Below, in pieces: positions 55,996-64,000 of a DNA stretch of 64,000 nucleotides. Every line of letters begins with the position of its first letter. Within the stretch, counting starts at the first letter, position 1. The notes under the pieces were generated by a model. The model was not told the DNA's origin and made no database searches. It saw nothing but the letters and a program-made list of their open reading frames with translations. The translations under genes and the position numbers were made by a program. Origin of the DNA: Macrostomum hystrix (Eukaryota > Platyhelminthes > Macrostomidae); contig CATNEN010000038.1 in assembly GCA_950097015.1 (NCBI GenBank), forward strand, positions 24,713,001 to 24,777,000, in the 5' to 3' direction.

Positions 55996-57108
55996 ATGCT
56001 TGAAAACGACACTTCAACAGAAACAACAAGCGACGCCCCGTTCCCAGACCCGGGCGAGGCCTCTCGCAATCTCGCCATCACTATCCAGGTGTTCAATGTG
56101 CTCGGCCTGGCACTGAACGTCAGTTTGGCAGCTGCCCTGTGCAGTCTGGGCTCCAGAACTGGCGCCAAAGGTGTCCTACTGCTCACTGTAACCGAGATAG
56201 GAATCAACATGTCCCTGCTGATCATGCACTCCGAACTATGGGCCGGTAACGAGAAGCACATTCACATTGTGGAAAAGTTCAACTTCAGCTTTGAAGCGTT
56301 TCATTTGCTGCGCAACTTCTGGCTTTGCGTGATGACCATCGCCAGGACGGTGGCAGTCAGGCGACCATTTCTTAGCCGGGCGCTACTTTCCAGGAAACAA
56401 CAGGCCTACCTGTTCTCGACTGCCGCCGCATTCAGCGCTGCTTGGAGCTGCTTGGACCTGTTGCTAGTTAATTATTTCAACAGTCCTGGAGCTAAGAGTC
56501 TGAGCCGAGCCCTGGCACTGATTCGTCACTTTCTCAATACCGTGGTTGCCGGTTCCGTCATTGTGACAACAGCCGCGCTCATTGTCTATCATATTAGACG
56601 CACGAATGTTTTTAACTTCAGGCGCAGAGAAAGTCAGGCTAGCAAGATTGTTGTCACGATCAGCGTGGCTTTCATGCTTCTGGAGCTGCCCTACGCATTC
56701 GTGGTCTACCTGGGAATTATTCGACTAATGACAACTGGCATATCGGCATTTCCCAAGTACTTTGCCGAAATTGTCCACATCCTCTATCGGGTGAATCATC
56801 TGCTGATTGTGATCGACACCTGCCTGAACCTGTTTGTGATGCTCATATTTAGCTCGAGTTTTCGACTGCAGCTGCTTCTAGCAATCAGGCGCCGGTGTTC
56901 AAAGTCTAGAAAACTGAACCGACCTAACCAGCGCCGTCAACTGTCTGGAGGCGATGGCAGCACAATACGACTTCAGAAGCGAACAAGCAGGTCTGTTGAG
57001 AGCACTAATAATGGCGGCAAGGAAAATGATGCTCATTGCTCCAGACTCATTGCTCCGGGCCAGCCGGCTGTGTACAGGGAAGATCAGAATCGAGTGACAG
57101 CTCTTTGA
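55996..57108 (+). CDS. Rhodopsin-type G-protein-coupled receptor with PDZ ligand
   Basis: A single exon encodes 370 aa. Seven hydrophobic segments fall near residues 25-50, 56-80, 98-122, 138-160, 175-200, 216-243 and 262-287. The end of segment 3 is ARTVAVRRPF in place of DRYxAVxxP, so the Arg and the AV-RP context remain but Asp/Glu is lost. Segment 6 has LLELPYAF, and segment 7 reads DTCLNLFVMLIFSSSFR, keeping Asn and the S-FR end of NPxxY but not the Pro or Tyr. This is typical of lineage-expanded peptide-type receptors. N-glycosylation sites (NDTS) lie at the N terminus. The long basic tail ends NRVTAL, a class I PDZ ligand. The ligand is unknown. ATG 55996 was chosen as the first Met of the frame. 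Confidence 0.82.
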   Translation: MLENDTSTETTSDAPFPDPGEASRNLAITIQVFNVLGLALNVSLAAALCSLGSRTGAKGVLLLTVTEIGINMSLLIMHSELWAGNEKHIHIVEKFNFSFEAFHLLRNFWLCVMTIARTVAVRRPFLSRALLSRKQQAYLFSTAAAFSAAWSCLDLLLVNYFNSPGAKSLSRALALIRHFLNTVVAGSVIVTTAALIVYHIRRTNVFNFRRRESQASKIVVTISVAFMLLELPYAFVVYLGIIRLMTTGISAFPKYFAEIVHILYRVNHLLIVIDTCLNLFVMLIFSSSFRLQLLLAIRRRCSKSRKLNRPNQRRQLSGGDGSTIRLQKRTSRSVESTNNGGKENDAHCSRLIAPGQPAVYREDQNRVTAL

Positions 57109-58331
57109 TGAAGAAACCTTTTTCTCGACTATGAAAAAGGAAAAAAGCAAATCAATTAGCGACCACTATTATATGGCCTAATCTTTGCGTCACAATTATT
57201 GCGTACCGCTTTCATGTTTTTTCGCGTAGCGCTCATAGTTATCTTCAAAGATTGGCCATAGAAGAAGTTTCAGTGTTTGGTGTATAAGCACAGGAGAGAT
57301 GTGATTCCGTGATTCGTTTGGGCCATAGATCATTATTCAAGGCTAAGACATACTACACAATTAACCATAGACTTCACTGGAAATATTAATAACGCTTAAT
57401 AATGCTTAATAACCTTCCCATGTCTATAATTATTTGTCAATTCAACTACTGAATATCATAGAAAAATAAATTTGAACAAGTCTATATAGCAGACTGACTA
57501 TTAGTCAGCTGATCAAAGGCGAATCAGGCTAATGCGCTTTCGTGACGATTAAATGTCAGAAATAAAGAAATGCCTAGAAAAAATGCATTTCGCATTCTTT
57601 GATGGATCACGAATAACCAAACGAGTTGAAAAACAATTTTATCATTATCAGTTTCTAATAATAGGCAAGAAGTTTCTTTCTGACGAAGCCTTTTAGCTGT
57701 TTATTATATTGCATTACATACAGGTCGATGGTTCCAGAACCCGCATAAGGAGAATGAGAGGGCTAAATTGATAAAGCAGGGAGAAATAAAGCTCCCACGG
57801 TAATCCACACCGCATTGCTGCACGGTTGGGTGACGTCAAGGGATACATTGCGGAACGGGATTGCCGATGACGACTTTTGAGGCTACCCTCGTTTAGTTAG
57901 ATGTGAAATGCTCATATGCGCACAGGTGAAATCCCTTGATTTCAGAGATTAGGGGATTAAAGTAGAGGACAGTTTCGGAATATAATTATTTATATCGCTT
58001 AAATAGTTATATCCCTTAATTATTATATATAATTATATATATTACTTATATTTATAAACAAAAAGATTTTAGCATAGACACTGTTCAACATACTTACAGC
58101 CAGTTTCATAGAAAACTTGAAGGTGCTACAAGTAATTAGGCCCAAGTAGCGAAAAGTATTTTAATATGTTTCATAAAAAAACTAAAGGTTTACAAGTTCT
58201 GACAAGTGACAAGTTGTAAGCTATGAGCAATGGTTACAAGTGTATTGTAATACATTGACGCCACTCTACAAAAAGTCGAAACCGCTCGTTGACTTCAAAA
58301 TTTGATCAGGTAACTTTTCCCCGGCGAAGGG
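57109..58331. other. AT-rich intergenic; a Harbinger-like scrap
   Basis: No gene. At about 58090-58230, gtttcataaa and tgacaagtgacaagttg resemble the subterminal repeats of the Harbinger element at 60372-61256, so this may be an old fragment of the same family. Confidence 0.5.
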
Positions 58332-58690
58332 GGTCAATGGCATAGCGGTCTAACGCGTCCCTGAGCTCGATTCCGCGGCGAGGAAGAATTAAATTGGGGC
58401 GCAGCCGCGGAGAGAAGGCTTGGGGGATTGTCGTGCAATTGACGCCTTCGAGGGCCAACCTCGAAAGCACAGCGAAAGTGTACACTGCCTGACGATGAGA
58501 AAGTCAGGGCAGATGTACACACCCCCTGGGTGACTATGTGCCTGCGTACGGTATCTTTGTGCATGTGTGCTCAGGATTCAGCGAAATGGGCAGAGTTGCC
58601 TACTCGCTGGCTGCGGGTCTATAGTGCCACCGATTGATGCGCAATGGCCCGCAGCCCTCCTGCAATTATTATTTTATTATTATTATTATT
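58332..58690 (+). mobile_element. SINE family A copy, nearly complete, plus strand
   Basis: Head GGTCAATGGCATAGCGGTCT (A box) and GAGCTCGATTCCGCGGCGAG (B box), body CAGCCGCGGAGAGAAGGCTT, GTACACTGCCTGACGATGAG, CTGGCTGCGGGTCTATAGTG, and an (ATT)n tail at 58665-58690. The anticodon part of the head is deleted relative to the 37-kb copy. Confidence 0.9.
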
Positions 58691-59949
58691 TCCACCCGAC
58701 AAGAAGGACATGTGTGTTGAAACCTCATCGCAAAAACAAGTCTTGAGTTATCCTGCAATACAGAACGGGTGCAAATTTCCGTTGCTGTAACCAAGTGTAA
58801 CCGACCGGCTGTTCACGAAACCGACTATCCCACAAAAAATCCGATTTGGGTGGGCAAAGCAGTGGAAAACTATAGCTGGTGCACTGCCTGACGATCCATT
58901 CCTGACGATGCAGCCATATCGTCAACTTTTTCTCGGATACAGATACAACGCAACAGTTTGTAGACTATTGAATTCTAGAACAGTTTGATATGCAATGAGT
59001 TGGAGATTGACAGGGTTAAGAATTTTTGTTTTCTGATTAGTAGAAAGTTCGGTATTTTGGTTGATTTTCAATCAGTTGGATACCCAGGTTACTAGGCCTA
59101 AGCTTGAATTAAAGCTCCAATTGCGTGAACACACAGCGCCTGGGCAGGACAAGGCGTCTAGGTGAAAATATTTTTCTGACATTGCGATAATTACATTCTC
59201 AGCAGCAAAATCGAACGTGACTTGCGTACTGCCAACATTTGCTGGGGGGAGGAAATTCGGCGGAAAATTGCATCAGTGTATTTTCCACAGCTGATTATTA
59301 TACTGAGTAAACTAAAAGCTTCCTTCTAGAAAAATACATAAGACATTTCTCTATTCCGTCTTTAAGTTTTTTGACCTTATTCTAACCCAGGGGTTACGCC
59401 AACAATCGGCTAACAGATTATCTTGAGTTAGCATAGTTATAGAGTTAATAATTTACCTAATTATGATAGTTTTACCTAGACACTGTACTTAGCATATACT
59501 TGACCTTCAGCGGTCGAATTTTCTACTCATTTTTTTCGAGTGAAGAATCGGAAGAGCACTTTAATAACCAGGAAAACAATATTGAAACAGTATTTAGAGT
59601 GCTACCAGATGGCCCCTGTTTAATTGTCAGTTGAAAAACATTTACACACTTGTTCAAGATGTGAAGCTGGAGTCGATTAACAGAGATCTGATGCTGCATA
59701 TGTTCTAGGTGTGAAGTAAGCAAATGTGAAAGTATGCAAATTATCATAGAAAAGTCAGCTACGAGAATTTCACATCGCAGTAACAGTTAATAGACCGCGC
59801 GTGACAAAGCAAAATTGGCTATTTTACCATAACCGTTGTGTATTAACCCCATAGGTGATTCGCATGGCAGAAGTATAGGATAATACCCCCTGCAGACTTC
59901 TATGCAATCAACCGTGCCAAGGCCATAGCCAACGAATCCTGAGTTTTGA
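58691..59949. other. Intergenic, no supported gene
   Basis: Mixed composition with only short chance frames. No repeat unit or domain is recognised. Confidence 0.45.
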
Positions 59950-60315
59950 TAATATAACATTAATACCCATGCTTTAAGGGCGTTAATGGAAAATCAGAGA
60001 GCGCCGTTTGGCTCCCGAGGATTTTTCAATGACGCCCGCAAAGCTTGGGTATCAATTTTATTGTACCATAGACGTTTTTGCCCAAGCTATACTTTCAGAG
60101 TCAGAGGCGGGGTGTGGGGCAGAGCCCCCACTTCGGTGTGCCATAGACATTTTAGCCTCAGTAAGCCATTCCTATTGGTCGATGCCTTTTTGCGGGCGGT
60201 TAATGGCTATTAACTGCCCGCAAGAAAATTACCGAGCATTAATTAATTCATCTATGGCCATTAACGGGCAAGACCTTCTGCCCGCCGAGCAAAAAGGTCA
60301 TGGTACAATATTTAA
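59950..60315. mobile_element. Short non-autonomous relative of the recombinase transposon
   Basis: About 365 bp with the same layout as the ends of the 53.7-55.6 kb element: an imperfect palindrome at 59961-60056 (TACCCATGCTTTAAGGGCGT to GACGCCCGCAAAGCTTGGGT), then TTGTACCATAGACG at 60061-60074, then a right end with GGGCGGTTAATGG and CCATTAACGGGC and the inverted GTCATGGTACAAT near 60300-60311. It contains no coding capacity. It appears to be a deletion derivative (MITE-like). Confidence 0.7.
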
Positions 60316-60371
60316 TACTCAAATCAAATCAAGAACTACCTAAATCCAAGGACTTCTATATAATAGCATCT

Positions 60372-61256
60372 GGGCCCGATTTCATAAAGCACTTGTCCGA
60401 CAAATTACAACTGACAAGTGACAATTCCGTAAATTAATGCGTTTCATAAACATGACCTACAAGTTGTCAATTCGGCAAGTTACAAGTTACAAGTGACAAG
60501 TAAAATTCGACAAATTAAAAGCGCTTTTCTCGGGGTTTTGACCATAGATATTTGCTGAATCAGTTGCTTCTGCGCAGAATCGGCTCTTTTATTCATCCGA
60601 GTTTGACAAGTGGTTGGGACACTTGTAACACAGATCGCAAACTTCTACTATATTTGCTTTCGCCATGTCCGACACGGAAGATGAAGAGGAGTTGGCAATG
60701 CTGGCAAGACAATTTCCAAGGACATTCAAGGAACGTATTAATTTCCAGCCCCAAGGCTTTTACTTTTCTGAGCGTTTTAGACTCCGAACTGATCACGTGG
60801 AGAACTTGCTGCAAATAGTTGGACCTATTATTTCTCACAGCACGCACAGGAACAAAGCCCTGACTCCACAAGAGCAACTTTTTTGCACCCTGAGATTTTT
60901 GGCCTGTGGTAGCTTTTACTACGTCGTCGGAGATGCGCATGGTGTTTCAAAGGCAACAATATGCAGGACTGTTCGACGAGTTATAAAATGATAACGTAGC
61001 TTTAAAAAGTGAAGCAGATTTTCGAGTTCCGCCGGGAGTTTGGCTTTGGACCATAGACTAAAGAGGCAACACAAGTGTCTCCACAAAAATGGATCGATTT
61101 CTCACAGTTTGCCCATAGACACCAGACACGATCTATTTTTAACACGAAGGGCGAGCTTCGGTTTATGAAACCGAAATCGTTGTCACTTGTCGCTTGTTGC
61201 TTGTAACTTGTCAATTTGTCACTTGTCGCTTGTAGGTTTTTTATGAAATCGGGCCC
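60372..61256 (+). mobile_element. Harbinger/PIF-type transposon with perfect 17-bp terminal inverted repeats
   Basis: GGGCCCGATTTCATAAA at 60372-60388 is the exact reverse complement of 61240-61256. Inside both ends are clustered ACAAGTGACAA-type subterminal repeats and a second inverted TTTCATAAAC pair. The element is 885 bp, too short for a full transposase. A three-base target duplication of the kind Harbinger makes was not seen next to the repeats. Confidence 0.85.
60665..60991 (+). pseudogene. HARBI1-like transposase, N-terminal part only
   Basis: 108 residues from ATG 60665: an acidic start (SDTEDEEELAMLARQFPR), then LTPQEQLFCTLRFLACGSFY and VVGDAHGVSKATICRTVRRV, the helix-turn-helix of Harbinger nucleases. 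The frame stops at 60989-60991, before any DDE catalytic block, and nothing further matches before the right terminal repeat at 61240. It is therefore a truncated or internally deleted copy that could bind but not cut DNA. Confidence 0.8.
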
Positions 61257-61539
61257 TGGACTGCAAGCGAAGAAATACCCATTACCTCATGAGGCCAGTT
61301 TTCCCCTGCTTTCTAATCTGTCAAACTGGGAAATGCAAGATCAGAAATTCAAATATCGGAAATACAGAGATGTAATGTTTGCTGGCTAGTTCCTTAGAAA
61401 GCAACAACGCAAATTCAAATGAATTAACGCATGTGCAGGTGTGCTTCAAACAATCGGTAACAAACAAAACACGCAGGCAATGGTAACGTAGAACTTGCAG
61501 AAGAGTGCTCACAGAGGTCATATTGGCATCAAATGAAAG

Positions 61540-62265
61540 TTACTTGTCTGTTCTGGCACTGGAAAGTTTGGCCGACTTTCGCTTACTTCGAGCCCCAGCT
61601 CCACCAACCGAAACGTCCTTGACTAGATTTTTCATCATGCAGTTGAAAAATGCACAGACGATTCCTTCTTTCACATCATGGCCATCCGTGCACATCGTCT
61701 GACCCATGAAATGTTCCAGATAGTTGCTGTCATCCATCATCTCATCGACAATGTGACAGAACAGCTGCATCTAGTTGGGCGCATGCAGCAGCCATCTGCG
61801 CAGTTCATTGCTCTGTCGGATCTCCTCGAACACCTGCCAGCAGTGTCTGGCCAGCCCAAAAGCGATATCAGACGGCTTGAACAGGCCACCCCGGTTGATC
61901 TCCTCCAAGAAGACGATGGCCGTGGCCTGAATCCCGCCATCAGTCTCAAGAGGCGGCAGATCGTCAGAGCCTAGCAGAAGTTCGCGGCAAGATGCGCACC
62001 CGCGCTTCCTTTGCACGAATTTCTTAGCGACTGCTCCACTTATATAGTAGATGACGGTGCAGTCAGAGCTCAATGGCTGGATATTCATCTTCATCTTGCT
62101 TGCAAACTCTCGCGCCAGTTCCTTCACGCGCTGATCCTTGAGTGTAGTATTTGAGTGCATCTCGAGTTGAATCACAAAATACTGCGACTTCCAGCTTCTC
62201 TCACGACTTCTCGATGTTCTTAGGGTTCAGCACAGCAGGGCTGAGCTTGTGAGCGGTCCAGTTGA
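61540..62265 (-). pseudogene. P-element/THAP9-type transposase remnant
   Basis: The minus strand from about 62265 reads INWTAHKLSPAVLNPKNIEK, then a stop and a frameshift near 62205-62155. It then continues as LAREFASKMKMNIQPLSSD, VIYYISGAVAKKFVQRKRGC, GGLFKPSDIAFGLARHCWQV to 61771, where a TAG interrupts the frame. The same frame goes on as MQLFCHIVDEMMDDSNYLEH to 61540. The pattern matches the C-terminal half of P-type transposases. At least two stops and one frameshift make it inactive. Confidence 0.7.
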
Positions 62266-62289
62266 TGGCAGCGGTCTGCTAGGTGGTCT

Positions 62290-62985
62290 AAAAATTCTTG
62301 AAACCTTTCCTGCGTTTGACCACCTCATTGGATGACAGAATGCACCAACCCGAACTCCGACGAAATTGCCATGCAAACTGTATCGTTAGGACCCTCTGGG
62401 TTGTCACCGTGCGCTTCACTGGGTGTCCACAAGCCGACCTGCCCTGCGACCTCCGGGTTCACAATTTAAAACCGGTGTCATCTAAGTAGACAGTGTGAAC
62501 TCCTGGAGCTAAGTGGAGCATGAAGTTAGCGTACTCGCTTCTGGCGTCCAGGCTTTCAACTCGGTTTGTGTTTAGGCGCACATCCGTCACCTTGGTCGCA
62601 AGTTTAACCGTAATGAGAAAACTATTCATTGTTCGATCATATGTTTTAAGGCTCACCTGTGGCTTGTCAGGAAAGCGTCCGGCTTGTCATCAGCTTCTCA
62701 GCCATTGACTTTAGCGTTCGAAAGGGATTTTGCTGAACCTCATGTTGTAAAAAATCTTGCATCTCTGCGCCAACTTTGCAGCTTGCTTCCTTGCGTCCTC
62801 CACGAGGCAAAGCTTCCAACCTGCTGCAGCTTGTTCGAATGTTGACCGAATGCGCTGAACAGAAGTTTTGGATACTCCGAACAAGACTGGCACATCCTTC
62901 ATCGACAGTCCACGGTGCAAGGCGGCGACGATGCGCTGTCTGTTGCGTACAGAAATTTGGGGCGCAATTATTGATTAACTGTTCA
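62290..62985 (-). pseudogene. Tc1/IS630-type transposase remnant
   Basis: The minus strand starts with a helix-turn-helix (RNRQRIVAALHRGLSMKDVP, then VLFGVSKTSVQRIRSTFEQ). A frameshift follows near 62815, after which the sequence reads EMQDFLQHEVQQNPFRTLKS. A further block gives VHTVYLDDTGFKL, the first catalytic Asp region of the DDE domain, followed in shifted frames by SQGRSACGHPVKRTVTTQR and QTQERFQEFLDHL. Several frameshifts and stops are present. It directly abuts the P-type remnant on the same strand. Confidence 0.7.
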
Positions 62986-63054
62986 ACAGAAAGAAAATGA
63001 AAGCGCCTTGTTGTCCCTGCGAAAAACTAACATCGTTTCTTCTATTCTGGCTCA

Positions 63055-63965
63055 TCGTTCTATCGGATAGAATGACGCAGATACAAGAATAGAACGACGC
63101 AGATACTAGGATAGAATGGCGTATAGATACTATAATAGAATGACGTATAGATACTAGAATAGAAGGACGTATAGATACTAGGATAGACTGACGTATAGAT
63201 ACTAGAATAGAACGACGCAGATACTAGAATAGAACGACGCAGAGACTAGAATAGAATGACGCAGAGACTAGAATAGAATGACGTATAGATACTAGAATAG
63301 AATGACGCAGAGACTAGAATAGAATGACGCAGTTACTAGGATAGAATGACGTATAGATACTAGGATAGAATGACGTATAGATACTAGGATAGAATGTCGT
63401 ATAGATACTAGGATAGAATGACGTATAGATACTAGGATAGAATGACGTATAGATACTAGGATAGAATGACGTATAGATACTAGGATAGAATGTCGTATAG
63501 ATACTAGGATAGAATGACGTATAGATACTAGGATAGAATGACGCATAGTTACTAGGATAGAATGCCGTATAGATACTAGGATAGAATGACGTATAGATAC
63601 TATAATAGAATGACGTATAGATACTAGAATAGAACGACGCAGATACTAGAATAGAACGACGCAGATACTAGAATAGAATGACGCAGATTCTAGAATAGAA
63701 TGACGCAGATACTAGAATAGAATGACGCAGATTCTAGAATAGAACGACGCAGATACTAGAATAGAATGACGCAGAGACTAGAATAGAATGACGCAGATAC
63801 TAGAATAGAATGACGCAGATACTAGAATAGAATGACGCAGATTCTAGAATAGAATGACGCAGATTCTAGAATAGAATGACGCAGATTCTAGAATAGAACG
63901 ACGCAGATACTAGAATAGAATGACGCAGAGACTAGAATAGAATGACGCAGATACAAGAATAGAGT
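63055..63965. repeat. Minisatellite, 22/24-bp units, near the window end
   Basis: About 40 copies of two alternating relatives: a 24-bp form with AGAATGACGTATAGATACTA and a 22-bp form with AGAATGACGCAGATACTAGA. The 24-bp form is concentrated at about 63340-63620 and the 22-bp form on either side, so one expanded inside the other. Confidence 0.96.
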
Positions 63966-64000
63966 GGTCTTAATTCCAAATATTTTGCTTGCACAGTGAC

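Noticed and set aside
2925-63965. CRISPR arrays
   Set aside because: The many regular repeats have no unique spacers and occur in an intron-bearing animal genome; they are minisatellites.

Overview
The window is nuclear DNA of an invertebrate animal. Genes are split by GT-AG introns. It encodes animal families (ferlin, TAL/SCL-type bHLH, AIP3/p140Cap-like scaffold, rhodopsin-type GPCR, PTRHD1, FAM185A) and carries tRNA-derived SINEs and Harbinger, Tc1, P-like and tyrosine-recombinase transposons. No mitochondrial or bacterial signature is seen. Gene content and SINE style fit a spiralian (flatworm or other lophotrochozoan), but the sequence does not fix the species. Gene models below were built by hand from reading frame, splice signals and intron phase; every multi-exon model listed as complete sums to a whole number of codons.

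Layout. 0-1.1 kb: small coiled-coil gene (+). 2.3-8.1 kb: ten-exon AIP3-domain gene (-), with tentative further exons to 9.9 kb. 12.0-13.2 kb: large minisatellite, then a TATA-driven secreted PAN/LamG-like gene (+). 17.8-19.5 kb: glutathionyl-hydroquinone reductase. 20.3-22.3 kb: FAM185A. 22.8-23.1 kb: PTRHD1. 23.7-31.1 kb: a single-exon ferlin of 2,487 aa. 32-39.4 kb: three minus-strand secreted or membrane genes (acidic peptide, C-type lectin, unknown). 40.0-44.4 kb: D-aspartate/D-amino-acid oxidase in six exons with a peroxisomal tail. 45.6-49.5 kb: TAL-type bHLH gene whose only intron holds a 3-kb satellite. 50.5-53.1 kb: MRH/Atg27-like membrane protein and a CAP protein. 53.7-55.6 kb: intact tyrosine-recombinase transposon. 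56-57.1 kb: GPCR. 57-64 kb: gene-poor, filled with SINEs, a Harbinger element, broken Tc1-like and P-like transposases and a terminal minisatellite.

The dominant structural theme is the tandem repeat. About twenty separate minisatellites, each with its own unit, occupy roughly 11 kb. Most lie inside introns: in the AIP3 gene every intron longer than about 100 bp contains an array, while the four introns of 87-98 bp contain none. Several arrays touch the splice sites, and several units carry an AG|GTA splice-junction motif on the sense strand. A second theme is a set of genes without introns (ferlin, GPCR, PAN/LamG, MRH protein) beside heavily split ones. Two unrelated proteins end in the same six residues, NRVTAL, a class I PDZ ligand. 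The genes otherwise look like an ordinary neighbourhood of unrelated functions, not an operon-like unit.
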